A stretch of DNA of 64,000 nucleotides from Streptococcus sanguinis SK1 = NCTC 7863 (lineage in GTDB: Bacteria; Bacillota; Bacilli; Lactobacillales; Streptococcaceae): assembly GCF_000194945.1 (NCBI RefSeq), contig NZ_GL878507.1, positions 415,037 to 479,036 on the forward strand, given 5' to 3'. Numbering within the stretch: position 1 is the stretch's first letter; each line of letters opens with the position of its first letter. A program made the position numbers and the translations under genes. This document shows, piece by piece, positions 17,815 to 28,312 of this stretch. The notes under the pieces are model-generated. The model had not been told where the DNA came from. It saw only the letters and a program-made list of their open reading frames with translations, and ran no database searches.

Positions 17815-18339
17815 CTAGCGAATCTTTTTCAGTGCTTGATAGATGAACTTAGCAATGACAAAGTCGACCATGCTATGGATGACCGTACCAAGTCCAACCA
17901 GACCAAATAAGATATAGAAAGCATTAGCAGGATAGGCAGACGTTGTGTAAAAGAGGATGCAGACGGCCACTTCGCCAAAGGCATGAATCAAAGCCAGTAG
18001 GAAATTAAATATCCAAGTTTTCTTCTGGCTGTCCAGTGTTTCCGGGTGCTTCTGCAGATAAAGAGCACCGATGCTGCCGAAGAGCAAGTGGGACAGGGCT
18101 CTAAGCGTGATGATAAAAGGAAGCCCAGACATAAAAAATCCAATAGTGGAGCCAATCACAACAATCACCGTCATGAGAGGTGAAATAAACATAGCCAAAA
18201 AAATAGCGACATGGCTGGCTAAGGTGAAGGAAGCAGGCGGAATGACAATTTTAATCGGCATAACTAGTGGGATAACAATAGCTAGTGCAGTCAAAAAAGC
18301 GGTCAGTGTCATAAACTGATTTTTAGATCTTGGTTTCAT
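17815..18339 (-). CDS. niaX: Niacin ECF transporter S component
   Basis: 174 residues, about six membrane helices, no ATPase. Short size, the segment PIKIVIPPASFTLASH and the next-door NiaR identify it as the NiaX-type substrate-capture subunit of an energy-coupling-factor transporter that uses the shared EcfAA'T module encoded elsewhere. It would import nicotinic acid, supplying NAD to an organism that usually lacks de novo synthesis. Ribosome site aaaaaggagtcac. Confidence 0.88.
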   Translation of the reverse strand: MKPRSKNQFMTLTAFLTALAIVIPLVMPIKIVIPPASFTLASHVAIFLAMFISPLMTVIVVIGSTIGFFMSGLPFIITLRALSHLLFGSIGALYLQKHPETLDSQKKTWIFNFLLALIHAFGEVAVCILFYTTSAYPANAFYILFGLVGLGTVIHSMVDFVIAKFIYQALKKIR

Positions 18340-18356
18340 AGTGACTCCTTTTTATC

Positions 18357-18400
18357 TGTATATACACTAGTATAGTACACTGTTTTTGTAGAAAGGTCAA
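18357..18400 (-). promoter_or_regulatory. niaX promoter with probable NiaR operator
   Basis: Minus strand: -35 TTGACC (18395-18400), 17-base spacer, -10 TACTAT (18372-18377). The -10 and the bases just downstream form an imperfect palindrome centred on ACTAGT (TACTATACTAGTGTATA). Position and symmetry suit a repressor site, and NiaR is encoded in the same unit. I infer the operator; the exact streptococcal consensus was not checked. Confidence 0.65.
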
Positions 18401-18426
18401 GACCTGTAGGAAAGCCAAAAAGAGAT

Positions 18427-18455
18427 TTGTCAAAATGCTCAAAATAGCTTATACT
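18427..18455 (+). promoter_or_regulatory. Promoter of the phnA-like gene
   Basis: TTGTCA (18427-18432), 17-base spacer, TATACT (18450-18455). It implies an untranslated leader of about 150 bases before the start at 18614, in which I see no clear riboswitch fold. Confidence 0.7.
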
Positions 18456-18613
18456 AGAAAGGTGTGGAAATAGGAGAAAACTAGATTTTTAGAATTGAGT
18501 TGACCTTCACATCGTTTAGTGTTCTGCTGGATTTGAAAAATGAAGTAAGAGCTTAATTATATATAGAAGGCTGGTATGGAAATTTAGCAGCCTTGACTAG
18601 AAATGGAGAAAAA

Positions 18614-18952
18614 ATGAACAACTTACCAAACTGCCCCAAATGTAATTCAGAGTATGTCTACGAAGATGGAACGCTCTTGGTCTGCCCAGAATGCGCCTAT
18701 GAGTGGAATCCAGCTGAGGTCCAAGAAGTAGAAGAAGGCCCCGTAGCGATTGATGCTAATGGCAATAAGTTGGCTGATGGTGATACAGTTACCTTGATTA
18801 AGGACCTGAAAGTCAAGGGCGCACCTAAGGATCTCAAGCAAGGAACGCGCGTGAAAAATATCCGCATCGTAGAAGGCGACCATAATATCGACTGTAAGAT
18901 TGACGGCTTCGGTGCGATGAAGCTCAAGTCAGAGTTTGTTAAGAAAATTTGA
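18614..18952 (+). CDS. PhnA-like zinc-ribbon protein
   Basis: 112 residues starting [19 protein letters not shown], with a zinc ribbon C-P-K-C ... C-P-E-C and a C-terminal KOW/SH3-like domain ([15 protein letters not shown]...). This is the PhnA/YjdM family. The historical link to alkylphosphonate use is weak and its function is unknown. Start chosen at the ATG after atggagaaaaa. Stop and next start are 8 bases apart. Confidence 0.9.
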   Translation: MNNLPNCPKCNSEYVYEDGTLLVCPECAYEWNPAEVQEVEEGPVAIDANGNKLADGDTVTLIKDLKVKGAPKDLKQGTRVKNIRIVEGDHNIDCKIDGFGAMKLKSEFVKKI

Positions 18953-18959
18953 GGTCTCT

Positions 18960-19592
18960 ATGAATCGCAGTTTTATCTTAATTTATCGAATTATTCTGTT
19001 TATTCTAGCCTTTTTGGGTGTGTATTTGGAAATCACTAAGTATGGCGTGGGCATGCTCATGTACTATACAGTTCTGTCCAATCTCTTGGTCCTGCTCTTT
19101 ACGGGCTATCTGGTCTATCTGATGATGAGATCTGGCGATGCTTGGAAGGCGCCGAAAATCTTGAGAATCAAGGGCGGGGTGACCATGTCCATCATGATTA
19201 CTTGTGTCGTTTATCACCTCTTGCTGGCCCCGATTGCGACAGATTTTTACCGTCTAGAAAATTTTCTTTGCCATTATATAGTACCCTTGGCCTTTCTTCT
19301 AGATACAGTAATCTTTGACAAGTCGCGTCAGTACAGTTGGTTTGATCCGATTTCTTGGACAAGTGTGCCTTTGGTCTACATGGCCTTTGCTCTCTTTAAT
19401 GGTTTCTTCCTGAAAATAGATATTCCAAGATCCAAGGACAATCCATTTCCTTACTTTTTCCTCAATGTCTTTAAGAAAGGCTGGCCCTATGTCATCCAGA
19501 TGTGTCTGATTATCTTTGCAGCCTATCTGGTTTTTGGTTTTGTCTTTTACGGGATAAAATCCATCTCTTTCTTAAAGAAGAAGACTTCCTAG
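18960..19592 (+). CDS. Pr6Pr family membrane protein
   Basis: 210 residues, six predicted helices, with the family features YYTVLSNLLVLL near the second helix and LCHYIVPLAFLLD mid-protein. Function unknown. The start is the ATG after gaggtctct, overlapping nothing; a longer frame inside phnA is rejected. Co-transcribed with the phnA-like gene. Confidence 0.75.
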   Translation: MNRSFILIYRIILFILAFLGVYLEITKYGVGMLMYYTVLSNLLVLLFTGYLVYLMMRSGDAWKAPKILRIKGGVTMSIMITCVVYHLLLAPIATDFYRLENFLCHYIVPLAFLLDTVIFDKSRQYSWFDPISWTSVPLVYMAFALFNGFFLKIDIPRSKDNPFPYFFLNVFKKGWPYVIQMCLIIFAAYLVFGFVFYGIKSISFLKKKTS

Positions 19593-19676
19593 AGACAGGT
19601 ACTTGTAGATGAAAAACAGATTTCACTAATCCTTACTTAGTCAAGTAGAAAAAATACAATTTTTTCTTGAAATAGT

Positions 19677-19705
19677 TTTGAATTTGTGATATAGTATAAA
19701 AAATT
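19677..19705 (+). promoter_or_regulatory. Promoter of the pyr operon
   Basis: TTGAAA (19677-19682), 17-base spacer, TATAGT (19700-19705), just ahead of the PyrR-responsive leader. Confidence 0.8.
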
Positions 19706-19723
19706 GAATAATCCTTTAATTCT

Positions 19724-19845
19724 ATCCAGAGAGATAGACAAGGAGCAAGTAAAAAGATGGGTGGAGTGTAAGCAAGTGCGTCTTGTTTTAGCTTGCCTGA
19801 CTAGATTTTTCTGAAGTCTCCTTGTATAAGGAGACTTTTTCTGTT
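19724..19845 (+). promoter_or_regulatory. PyrR-binding attenuator leader with terminator
   Basis: The anti-antiterminator reads tttaat then CTATC-CAGAGA-GATAG then acaaggagc (about 19725-19756), the PyrR RNA signature of an AGAGA loop with purine-rich 3' flank. A later hairpin AAGTCTCCTT gtat AAGGAGACTT followed by T residues (19814-19840) is the attenuator. UMP-bound PyrR should stabilise the first stem and allow termination before pyrR. Confidence 0.88.
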
Positions 19846-19861
19846 ATTTGAGGAGGAAAGA

Positions 19862-20380
19862 ATGAAAACAAAAGAAGTTGTCGATGACATCACCATGAAT
19901 CGCGCGATTACGCGGATTACCTATGAAATCATCGAGCGCAACAAGGACTTGAACCAAGTGGTCTTGGCTGGCATTAAGACCCGTGGGGTTCACTTGGCTC
20001 ACCGGATTCAGAAGCGGTTGGTTCAGTTGGAGAATATCGATATTCCAGTCGCAGAAGTAGATACCAAGCCTTTTCGAGATGATATCAAGGTTGAGGAAGA
20101 TACGACAGTGATTCCAGTAGATATTACCGACCGTCAAGTAATCCTGATTGACGATGTCCTCTACACAGGACGGACTATTCGAGCAGCTATTGACAATCTG
20201 GTCAGTCACGGACGTCCCTCTCGGGTTGGTCTGGCTGTCTTGGTAGACCGTGGTCACCGCGAGCTGCCTATACGGGCAGATTATGTCGGCAAGAACATTC
20301 CGACTAGCCAAACTGAGGAGATTATTGTTGAGATGACCGAGACAGACGGTCAAGATCGCGTTTTGATTATGGGGGAGTAA
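19862..20380 (+). CDS. pyrR: Bifunctional pyr operon RNA-binding attenuator / uracil phosphoribosyltransferase
   Basis: 172 residues with the PRPP-binding loop [17 protein letters not shown] near residue 95-110 and the family start [19 protein letters not shown]. It binds the leader RNA just upstream when charged with UMP, and has weak uracil phosphoribosyltransferase activity. First gene of the five-gene pyrimidine operon. Confidence 0.96.
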   Translation: MKTKEVVDDITMNRAITRITYEIIERNKDLNQVVLAGIKTRGVHLAHRIQKRLVQLENIDIPVAEVDTKPFRDDIKVEEDTTVIPVDITDRQVILIDDVLYTGRTIRAAIDNLVSHGRPSRVGLAVLVDRGHRELPIRADYVGKNIPTSQTEEIIVEMTETDGQDRVLIMGE

Positions 20381-20388
20381 TAAGCTAA

Positions 20389-21672
20389 ATGAGTCAAGAT
20401 GTTAAGTATGATGTGCATGATATGCCAAAGCCAGGTCTGCTTTTAGGACTATCCTTTCAGCACTTGTTCGCCATGTTTGGGGCGACGGTCTTGGTACCGA
20501 TTCTGGTGGGAATTGACCCAGCGGTAGCCCTCTTTTCCAGCGGTCTGGGAACACTGGCCCATCTGACTGTTACCAAGTACAAGATTCCGGCTTACATGGG
20601 CTCTAGTTTTGCTTATATCGCAGCCATGCAGATGCTGATGAAGACAGATGGTATCGGAGCGGTTGCACAGGGAGCCATCACTGGTGGTCTGGTCTACTTT
20701 ATCGTGGCACTGATTGTCAAGTTTGCTGGAAATGCTTGGATTGACAAGGTGCTGCCGCCAGTAGTGGTTGGGCCTATCATCATGGTCATTGGTCTGAGCT
20801 TGGCTGGAACAGCTGTTAGCGATGTGATGAATAAGACAGCAGCTAATGGTGAAAAGGTTTATGATTTGACCTACTTCATTATCGGTATGGTCACTCTCTT
20901 GGCAGTCATCCTCTTTAATATCTATGGTAAGAAGATTGTGGGAATCATCCCAGTCTTGCTAGGCCTGATAGTCGGCTACATCTTTAGCTTGATTCTAGGG
21001 GCTGTGACTGGGCAGGAAATCGTTTCTTTTGCCAAGGTTGGGGAAGCATCTTGGTTCCACCTTCCGCCTATGAGTCTGCCTTTCTTGGACTACGATGTGA
21101 AATTTTATCCTAGTGCGATTTTAACTATGGCGCCTATCGCCTTTGTAACCATGACAGAACACTTCGGGCATGTTATGGTGCTGAATAGCTTGACAGGCAA
21201 GGATTTCTTCAAGGATCCGGGTCTAGACAAGACTTTGACTGGTGATGGTCTGGCTCAGATTATTGCAGGGCTTTTCGGAGCACCGCCAGTGACTAGCTAC
21301 GGAGAGAATATCGGAGTTATGGCGCTCAATAAAATCTACAGTGTCTATGTCATTGCTGGCGCAGCAGTGCTGGCTATTGTCATGAGCTTTGTTGGCAAGG
21401 TATCTGCATTGCTCCAATCCATTCCGAGTCCTGTACTGGGTGGTATTTCCATCGCCCTCTTTGGGGTAATTGCTTCGAGCGGTCTCAAAATTCTGATCGA
21501 AGCACAGACCAACTTTGACAATAAAAAGAACCTCTTGATTGCCAGTGTTATCTTGGTATCTGGTATCGGCGGTCTGACCTTGCAGCTGTCGGGTCTGCAA
21601 ATCTCAGGAGTTGCCTTGTCAACTATTCTGGGAATTGTACTCTATCTTGTCCTGCCTGAGCCCAAGGATTGA
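20389..21672 (+). CDS. pyrP: Uracil permease
   Basis: 427-residue NCS2 family (nucleobase-cation symporter) membrane protein with about 12-14 helices. Visible motifs include GLSFQHLFAMFGATVLVP at the N-terminus, FVTMTEHFGHV (conserved Glu in TM8) and GAPPVTSYGENIG (TM10). It lies 8 bases after pyrR in the same transcript, fitting uracil uptake under PyrR control. Confidence 0.95.
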   Translation: MSQDVKYDVHDMPKPGLLLGLSFQHLFAMFGATVLVPILVGIDPAVALFSSGLGTLAHLTVTKYKIPAYMGSSFAYIAAMQMLMKTDGIGAVAQGAITGGLVYFIVALIVKFAGNAWIDKVLPPVVVGPIIMVIGLSLAGTAVSDVMNKTAANGEKVYDLTYFIIGMVTLLAVILFNIYGKKIVGIIPVLLGLIVGYIFSLILGAVTGQEIVSFAKVGEASWFHLPPMSLPFLDYDVKFYPSAILTMAPIAFVTMTEHFGHVMVLNSLTGKDFFKDPGLDKTLTGDGLAQIIAGLFGAPPVTSYGENIGVMALNKIYSVYVIAGAAVLAIVMSFVGKVSALLQSIPSPVLGGISIALFGVIASSGLKILIEAQTNFDNKKNLLIASVILVSGIGGLTLQLSGLQISGVALSTILGIVLYLVLPEPKD

Positions 21673-21779
21673 GCTAGGTGCTAAATCATTAACTTTCGTT
21701 CAAAAATAGCTTGCTCTCAGAGCGACTTTACTTGCAGCACTCTGGAAGCCCTCATTCTTTCATAAAGGAGAATTACATC

Positions 21780-22697
21780 ATGTCATCCAATCAAATCGCT
21801 CTTAAGAACCTTGTTTCTATGGAAACTCTGTCAAATGAAGAAGTTATGGCCTTGATTAAACGCGGAATCGAATTTAGAAATGGCGCTAAAGTCCATTATG
21901 ATGAGCAGCATATCGTTTCTAACCTCTTCTTTGAGCCTTCGACGCGGACTCACAAGGCCTTTGAGGTAGCAGAGTTGAAGTTGGGTTGCGATCTTCTGGA
22001 CTTTGATGTCAAGACCAGCTCGGTCAATAAAGGAGAAACCTTGTATGACACTATCCTGACCATGTCTGCCCTTGGCGTCGATGTTTGTGTCATTCGCCAC
22101 CCAGAAGTGGATTATTACAAAGAGCTAGTGGAAAGTCCAACCATTACGACTTCTATCGTTAACGGTGGAGACGGTTCTGGTCAGCATCCTAGCCAAAGCT
22201 TGCTGGATTTGATGACTATTTATCAAGAGTTTGGTCGCTTTGAAGGACTAAAGGTTGCGATTGCTGGTGACTTGGACCATTCGCGCGTGGCTAAGTCAAA
22301 CATGCAGATTCTCAAGCGCTTGGGGGCAGAGCTCTACTTTGCTGGTCCGGAAGAATGGCGGAGCCAAGAGTTTGCGGACTATGGTAAGTTTGTCACCATT
22401 GATGAGGTAATTGAAGAAGTGGATGTCATGATGTTCCTGCGCGTGCAGCATGAGCGCCATGACTACGAGTCCATCTTTTCTAAAGAAAATTACCACAGAC
22501 TGCATGGGCTGACTCAAGAGCGGTATGACCGTATGAAAGATACAGCGATTCTCATGCATCCAGCTCCAGTTAACCGCGATGTAGAAATTGCGGATCATCT
22601 GGTCGAAGCACCAAAATCGCGTATCGTTGAACAAATGACCAACGGCGTCTTTGTCAGAATGGCTATTATCGAAGCGGTTCTGAAAGGTCGTCAATAA
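21780..22697 (+). CDS. pyrB: Aspartate carbamoyltransferase catalytic subunit
   Basis: 305 residues from the ATG after aaaggagaattacatc. The carbamoyl-phosphate motif is [16 protein letters not shown] (about residues 48-63). Also seen are the aspartate-side motif [14 protein letters not shown] and HPAPVNRD near the C-terminus. Catalyses carbamoyl phosphate plus aspartate to carbamoyl aspartate. No regulatory subunit gene follows, as usual in Gram-positives. A long in-frame upstream extension has no ribosome site and is rejected. Confidence 0.96.
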   Translation: MSSNQIALKNLVSMETLSNEEVMALIKRGIEFRNGAKVHYDEQHIVSNLFFEPSTRTHKAFEVAELKLGCDLLDFDVKTSSVNKGETLYDTILTMSALGVDVCVIRHPEVDYYKELVESPTITTSIVNGGDGSGQHPSQSLLDLMTIYQEFGRFEGLKVAIAGDLDHSRVAKSNMQILKRLGAELYFAGPEEWRSQEFADYGKFVTIDEVIEEVDVMMFLRVQHERHDYESIFSKENYHRLHGLTQERYDRMKDTAILMHPAPVNRDVEIADHLVEAPKSRIVEQMTNGVFVRMAIIEAVLKGRQ

Positions 22698-22713
22698 TCT
22701 CGGACAGTAGGCC

Positions 22714-22750
22714 GGGAGTGGGTGAAGCTATGTGAAGCAATCCCACTCCC
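22714..22750 (+). terminator. Hairpin between pyrB and carA, possible partial attenuator
   Basis: GGGAGTGGG (22714-22722) and CCCACTCCC (22742-22750) pair perfectly with a 19-base loop. Only a weak T-containing tail (tattattata) follows. It may lower read-through or stabilise the processed transcript. Confidence 0.6.
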
Positions 22751-22811
22751 TATTATTATATATCTTATGTGGATGGTCATGGGCGGTCTGCATCTTGGAC
22801 AGGAGGGAACA

Positions 22812-23888
22812 ATGGCAAAGAGACTTTTAATATTGGAAAACGGCATGATTTTCGAAGGGGAAGCTTTTGGAGCGGATCTTTTTGTGACAGGTGAAATCGT
22901 CTTTAACACAGGCATGACAGGCTATCAGGAATCGATTACGGACCAGTCTTATAACGGCCAGATTTTGACCTTTACCTATCCCTTGGTTGGAAATTATGGT
23001 GTCAATCGAGACGACTATGAATCCATTCTGCCAACCTGCAAGGGAGTGGTGGTCTATGAGTATGCACGTCGTGCCAGTAACTGGCGCCAGCAATTGTCTT
23101 TGGATGAGTTCCTCAAAATCAAGAAGATACCAGGCATTTCGGGAATTGATACAAGGGCACTAACCAAGATTATCCGCCAGCATGGAACTATGCGGGCAAC
23201 TATTGCCAATGCGGATGATAGTATTGAGCATTTGCAAGACCAGCTGCAGGCGTCTGTTCTGCCAACTGATAACATCAAGCAGGTGTCTACCAAGCAGTCC
23301 TATCCAGCTCCGGGAACGGGTCGCAGTGTGGTATTGGTTGACTTTGGTCTCAAACATTCTATCCTGCGGGAGTTAGCTAAGCGCAACTGCAGCGTGACAG
23401 TGGTGCCTTATGATACCAGAGCTGAGGAAATTCTCCAGCTCAATCCTGACGGCGTCATGCTGTCCAATGGACCGGGAAATCCGGAAGATGTGCCGGAGGC
23501 TCTGGACATGATTCGTGGTGTTCAGGGCAAGATTCCAATTTTTGGGATCTGTATGGGACATCAGCTCTTCTCCATGGCTAACGGTGCCAAGACGCATAAG
23601 ATGAAGTTCGGCCACCGTGGCTTCAACCATGCGGTACGCGAGATTGCAACAGGCCGAGTTGACTTTACCAGTCAAAATCACGGCTATGCAGTCAGTCGTG
23701 AGGATTTGCCAGAATGCCTGATTGTGACTCATGAAGAAATCAATGATAAGTCTGTCGAAGGTGTGCGCCATCGGGATTATCCTGCCTTTTCTGTGCAGTT
23801 CCACCCAGATGCTGCGCCGGGACCGCATGATGCAGACTATCTCTTTGACGAGTTTATGGAAATGATGGATGCCCATCAGGCTTACTAG
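22812..23888 (+). CDS. carA: Carbamoyl-phosphate synthase small (glutaminase) subunit
   Basis: 358 residues starting [16 protein letters not shown] after aggagggaaca; upstream in-frame ATG without such a site is rejected. The class I glutamine amidotransferase triad is visible: the Cys in [10 protein letters not shown], and His/Glu in [13 protein letters not shown]. It feeds ammonia to CarB, encoded 24 bases downstream. Confidence 0.96.
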   Translation: MAKRLLILENGMIFEGEAFGADLFVTGEIVFNTGMTGYQESITDQSYNGQILTFTYPLVGNYGVNRDDYESILPTCKGVVVYEYARRASNWRQQLSLDEFLKIKKIPGISGIDTRALTKIIRQHGTMRATIANADDSIEHLQDQLQASVLPTDNIKQVSTKQSYPAPGTGRSVVLVDFGLKHSILRELAKRNCSVTVVPYDTRAEEILQLNPDGVMLSNGPGNPEDVPEALDMIRGVQGKIPIFGICMGHQLFSMANGAKTHKMKFGHRGFNHAVREIATGRVDFTSQNHGYAVSREDLPECLIVTHEEINDKSVEGVRHRDYPAFSVQFHPDAAPGPHDADYLFDEFMEMMDAHQAY

Positions 23889-23911
23889 GAAGCAAGATTG
23901 AGAGGTGCACT

Positions 23912-26900
23912 ATGCCAAAACGTAAAGATATTCAGAAAATTATGGTCATCGGTTCTGGTCCTATTGTTATCGGTCAGGCTGCGGAGTTTGACTATGCTGG
24001 GACCCAGGCTTGCCTGTCCTTGAAAGAAGAGGGCTACAGTGTTGTCTTGGTTAATTCTAACCCAGCAACCATCATGACGGACAAGGAAATTGCGGACCGA
24101 GTTTATATCGAGCCTATCACGCTGGAGTTTGTTGCGCGGATATTGCGTAAGGAGCGGCCAGATGCTCTGCTGCCTACTCTGGGTGGCCAGACCGGACTCA
24201 ATATGGCCATGGAACTATCCAAGTCAGGGCTTTTAGAAGAGCTGGGAGTGGAACTCTTGGGGACTAAGTTATCAGCTATTGACCAAGCGGAAGACCGAGA
24301 CCTCTTCAAGCAGCTGATGGAAGAGCTAGGCCAGCCCATCCCTGAGTCAGAAATTGTCAATACAGTTGATGAAGCACTGGAATTTGCGGCTGGCATCGGC
24401 TATCCAGTCATTGTCCGTCCGGCATTTACACTGGGAGGAACTGGTGGCGGTATCTGTAGCAATGAAGAAGAGCTGCAGGAAATTGCAGAAAACGGCCTCA
24501 AACTCTCTCCGGTTACTCAGTGTCTGATTGAGCGCTCTATAGCGGGCTTTAAGGAAATCGAATACGAAGTCATGCGGGATGGTGCAGACAATGCGCTGGT
24601 CGTATGTAATATGGAAAACTTTGATCCAGTCGGAATCCACACAGGTGATTCTATCGTTTTTGCACCTAGTCAGACCATCTCAGACTATGAATACCAGATG
24701 CTGCGGGACGCCAGCCTCAAGATTATCCGTGCGTTGAAGATTGAGGGGGGCTGTAATGTGCAGCTGGCTCTGGACCCGCATAGTTTCAAATACTATGTTA
24801 TCGAGGTCAATCCACGGGTTTCCCGCTCATCAGCCCTTGCCTCTAAGGCGACCGGCTATCCGATTGCCAAGCTGGCGGCGAAAATCGCAGTCGGACTTAC
24901 ATTGGATGAAATCATTAATCCGGTGACAGGCTCTACCTATGCTATGTTTGAGCCGGCTCTGGACTATGTGGTCGCTAAGATTCCACGCTTTCCATTTGAT
25001 AAGTTTGAGCAGGGTGAGCGCCGTCTGGGAACCCAGATGAAGGCGACGGGGGAAGTCATGGCTATCGGCCGCAATATTGAGGAGAGTCTGCTCAAGGCCT
25101 GCCGTTCTTTGGAAGTTGGTGTGGACCACAACGAGCTGCCTGCTCTCAGTCAAGTAAGCGATGATGAGCTGATGAGGAAGATTGTCAAAGCGCAAGATGA
25201 CCGACTTTTCTATATCTCAGAGGCTATTCGTCGTGGTTACAGTCCAGATGAAATTGCTGAGCTGACCAAGATTGATGTCTTTTTCCTAGATAAGCTGCTC
25301 CATATTTACGAAATCGAGCAGGAACTGGCCAGTCATATCGGAGATAGCTATGTCCTTAAGAAAGCCAAACAAAATGGCTTTGCGGATACTAAGATTGCTG
25401 CCTTATGGGACACAACAGCTGAGCAGGTACGTCGCATCCGGCAGGAGCAGAAGATTGTGCCGGTTTACAAGATGGTAGATACTTGTGCTGCTGAGTTCGA
25501 GTCTGCGACGCCTTATTTCTACTCTACCTATGGTTTTGAAAATGAATCTATCAAATCCAGCAAGGAATCAGTTCTGGTGCTGGGTTCTGGTCCTATCCGA
25601 ATCGGGCAGGGAGTCGAGTTTGACTATGCGACCGTTCATTCTGTAAAGGCTATTCAGGCAGCTGGCTACGAAGCGATTATCATGAATAGCAATCCGGAGA
25701 CTGTATCGACTGACTTTTCTGTCTCTGACAAGCTCTACTTTGAGCCGCTGACCTTTGAAGATGTCATGAATGTCATTGAGCTGGAGCAGCCTAAAGGGGT
25801 TATCGTTCAGTTTGGTGGGCAGACAGCCATTAATCTTGCAGAGCCACTGTCCAAGGCTGGTGTTAAGATTTTAGGTACCCAAGTAGCGGACTTGGATCGG
25901 GCTGAGGATCGGGATCTCTTTGAGCAAGCTCTGAAGGAGCTGGATATTCCGCAGCCGCCAGGTCAGACGGCCACTAATGAAGAGGAAGCGGTAGAGGCTG
26001 CTCGTAAGATCGGCTTCCCCGTTCTGGTGCGGCCTTCCTATGTTTTGGGTGGTCGTGCTATGGAAATCGTAGAAAACGAAGCGGATCTACGCTCTTATAT
26101 GCGGACAGCGGTTAAGGCTAGTCCAGACCATCCGGTTTTGGTGGATTCTTACATTGTCGGTGATGAGTGCGAAGTGGATGCTATTTCTGATGGCCGTCAG
26201 GTCTTGATTCCAGGAATTATGGAGCATATCGAGCGGGCGGGGGTTCACTCAGGGGATTCCATGGCGGCCTATCCGCCGCAAACCCTATCGCAGAAAGTCA
26301 AGGATATTATTGCAGACTATACCAAGCGTTTGGCTCTGGGACTCAACTGTATCGGCATGATGAATATTCAGTTTGTCATCAAGGATGAGCAGGTCTACGT
26401 CATTGAGGTCAATCCACGGGCCAGTCGGACTGTTCCTTTCTTGTCCAAGGTGACTGATATTCCAATGGCACAAGTAGCGACTCGTTTGATTCTTGGGGAA
26501 AGCTTAGCAGAGCTGGGTTATGAAGACGGCCTCCATCCGGAGAGTTCCATGGTTCATATCAAGGCGCCAGTCTTCTCCTTTACCAAGCTAGCAAAGGTTG
26601 ACAGTCTTTTAGGACCTGAGATGAAGTCTACCGGCGAAGTCATGGGCAGCGACCGCACTTTGGAAAAAGCGCTCTACAAGGCTTTTGAGGCTTCCTATCT
26701 CCATCTGCCAAACTTTGGAAATGTCGTCTTTACTATTGCAGACGATAGCAAGGAAGAAGCCCTGCAGCTGGCTCAGCGTTTTGCCAATATTGGCTATGGT
26801 ATCTGGGCAACCAAGGGAACAGCCTCTTATTTTGAAAATCATGGTCTACACGTCCGACTTGTAGAAAAAATCGGCAGTGATGATAACAAGGATATCCCAG

Positions 26901-27091
26901 CCTATATCCGCAAGGGCAAGGTTCAGGCTATTATCAACACGGTCGGAACCAAGCGAACAGCTGATAAGCATGGTCAAATTATCCGCAGCTCAGCTATTGA
27001 GCACGGAGTTCCACTTTTCACAGCCTTGGACACGGCCGTTGCCATGCTGAAGGTACTGGAAAGCCGCAGTTTCACTACAGAGGCGATATAG
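23912..27091 (+). CDS. carB: Carbamoyl-phosphate synthase large subunit
   Basis: 1059 residues, the usual length. Two homologous ATP-grasp halves (about 1-400 and 545-930), each opening with a nucleotide loop ([19 protein letters not shown] and [18 protein letters not shown]) and holding EVNPR(V/A)SR. A C-terminal MGS-like regulatory domain binds UMP or ornithine-type effectors. Forms the heterodimer with CarA; last gene of the pyr operon. Confidence 0.97.
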   Translation: MPKRKDIQKIMVIGSGPIVIGQAAEFDYAGTQACLSLKEEGYSVVLVNSNPATIMTDKEIADRVYIEPITLEFVARILRKERPDALLPTLGGQTGLNMAMELSKSGLLEELGVELLGTKLSAIDQAEDRDLFKQLMEELGQPIPESEIVNTVDEALEFAAGIGYPVIVRPAFTLGGTGGGICSNEEELQEIAENGLKLSPVTQCLIERSIAGFKEIEYEVMRDGADNALVVCNMENFDPVGIHTGDSIVFAPSQTISDYEYQMLRDASLKIIRALKIEGGCNVQLALDPHSFKYYVIEVNPRVSRSSALASKATGYPIAKLAAKIAVGLTLDEIINPVTGSTYAMFEPALDYVVAKIPRFPFDKFEQGERRLGTQMKATGEVMAIGRNIEESLLKACRSLEVGVDHNELPALSQVSDDELMRKIVKAQDDRLFYISEAIRRGYSPDEIAELTKIDVFFLDKLLHIYEIEQELASHIGDSYVLKKAKQNGFADTKIAALWDTTAEQVRRIRQEQKIVPVYKMVDTCAAEFESATPYFYSTYGFENESIKSSKESVLVLGSGPIRIGQGVEFDYATVHSVKAIQAAGYEAIIMNSNPETVSTDFSVSDKLYFEPLTFEDVMNVIELEQPKGVIVQFGGQTAINLAEPLSKAGVKILGTQVADLDRAEDRDLFEQALKELDIPQPPGQTATNEEEAVEAARKIGFPVLVRPSYVLGGRAMEIVENEADLRSYMRTAVKASPDHPVLVDSYIVGDECEVDAISDGRQVLIPGIMEHIERAGVHSGDSMAAYPPQTLSQKVKDIIADYTKRLALGLNCIGMMNIQFVIKDEQVYVIEVNPRASRTVPFLSKVTDIPMAQVATRLILGESLAELGYEDGLHPESSMVHIKAPVFSFTKLAKVDSLLGPEMKSTGEVMGSDRTLEKALYKAFEASYLHLPNFGNVVFTIADDSKEEALQLAQRFANIGYGIWATKGTASYFENHGLHVRLVEKIGSDDNKDIPAYIRKGKVQAIINTVGTKRTADKHGQIIRSSAIEHGVPLFTALDTAVAMLKVLESRSFTTEAI

Positions 27092-27229
27092 AGCGATTTC
27101 CAATTTCCAGATCGTCATTTGACAGTCTGAAAAGTAATCTCATACAGCAAACATTGAAAAAAGCATCAGTCTAATCCTATTCTGTCCTTGAATAGTCATA
27201 ATAAATAACATTTCAAATATATTAAATTA

Positions 27230-27280
27230 AAAGCAAAGAGGAAGTGGGAAGGAATTCTACTTCCTTTTTGCTTTATTTTC
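27230..27280 (+). terminator. Terminator after carB
   Basis: Long hairpin, AAGCAAAGAGGAAGTGGGAA against TTCTACTTCCTTTTTGCTT with a few mismatches, followed by a T-rich tail (tattttc). Confidence 0.75.
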
Positions 27281-27290
27281 TTAAAACAAC

Positions 27291-27344
27291 TTGACAAAGA
27301 AGTTGACAAAGTGTATTATATTAACCAGTTAATAAACTGGTTAA
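27291..27344 (+). promoter_or_regulatory. adcAII promoter with tandem AdcR operators
   Basis: -35 TTGACA (27291-27296), 17-base spacer, -10 TATTAT (27314-27319). Immediately downstream are TTAACCAGTTAA (27321-27332), a perfect match to the AdcR consensus TTAACYRGTTAA, and TAAACTGGTTAA (27333-27344), a one-mismatch copy. Zinc-loaded AdcR would cover the transcription start and repress. Confidence 0.88.
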
Positions 27345-27364
27345 TAATGAGTTAAGGAGATATT

Positions 27365-28303
27365 GTGAAACGCGCTTTAAAAATCTTAGCTGGCCTTAGC
27401 CTGCTGGCCCTGGCCTTGTGTCTCTGGGCTTGTCAGTCTCAAAAGGAATCTAGTCAATCCAGTCCCTCGCAAGGATTGAAAATTGTAACTAGCTTTTATC
27501 CTATTTACTCCATGGTTAAGGCTATATCAGGCGATCTGAATGACGTGCGCATGATTCAGTCTAGCAGTGGTATTCATGATTTTGAGCCTTCAGCCAATGA
27601 TGTGGCAGCCATCTATGATGCAGATGTCTTTGTCTATCATTCACGGACCTTGGAGTCCTGGGCGGGAGAGCTGAATCCTAGTCTCAAGAATTCCAAGGTT
27701 CAAGTCCTTGAGGCTTCCCAGGGTATGAAGCTGGATCGAGTCGCTGGCTTGGAAGATGTCCAAGCGGGAGAGGGAGTGGATGAGAAGACGCTCTATGACC
27801 CCCATACCTGGTTGGATCCTCAGAAGGCTGCGGAGGAAGCCCAAATTATCGCTGACAGACTGTCGGATCTGGATAGCGACCATCGGGAAATTTATCAAGC
27901 CAATGCTCGAAAATTTCAAGAAGAGGCCAAGGAGCTGAACGAGCGTTACCAGAAGATTTTCGACAAAGTGCCCAACAAGACCTTTGTCACTCAGCATACA
28001 GCCTTTTCTTATCTAGCTAAGCGCTTCGGGCTGACCCAGCTGGGTATTGCTGGTATTTCACCGGAGCAGGAGCCTAGTCCGCGTCAACTGACAGAGATAG
28101 AAGACTTTGTCAAGGAGCATCAGGTGCAGACCATTTTTGTGGAAAGCAATGCTTCTTCCAAAGTGGCTCAAACCTTGGTCAAGGCGACTGGTGTACAAAT
28201 CAAAGAACTGAATCCTCTGGAAGCAGATCCAGCTAACCAACTATCTTATTTAGAAAATTTAGAAAAAAATCTAGCAGTTTTAGCTAAAGATTTGAAAGGA
28301 TAA
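27365..28303 (+). CDS. adcAII: Zinc-binding lipoprotein AdcAII / Lmb
   Basis: 312 residues, GTG start after aaggagatatt. Lipobox ending LWAC at Cys23, then a serine-rich linker and a cluster A-I metal-binding fold. Zinc ligands expected in the family are visible: His in SGIHDFEP, DPHTWLDP and TQHTAF, and Glu in VESNAS. It delivers zinc to the AdcBC permease encoded elsewhere; the Lmb name reflects reported laminin binding. It is followed 9 bases later by a histidine-triad gene, the standard streptococcal pairing. Confidence 0.92.
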   Translation: MKRALKILAGLSLLALALCLWACQSQKESSQSSPSQGLKIVTSFYPIYSMVKAISGDLNDVRMIQSSSGIHDFEPSANDVAAIYDADVFVYHSRTLESWAGELNPSLKNSKVQVLEASQGMKLDRVAGLEDVQAGEGVDEKTLYDPHTWLDPQKAAEEAQIIADRLSDLDSDHREIYQANARKFQEEAKELNERYQKIFDKVPNKTFVTQHTAFSYLAKRFGLTQLGIAGISPEQEPSPRQLTEIEDFVKEHQVQTIFVESNASSKVAQTLVKATGVQIKELNPLEADPANQLSYLENLEKNLAVLAKDLKG

Positions 28304-28312
28304 AAGACAATC

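Noticed and set aside
21673..21779. Second PyrR attenuator before pyrB
   Set aside because: The gap has some weak self-pairing near ctcagagcg but no anti-antiterminator signature or T-tailed terminator.
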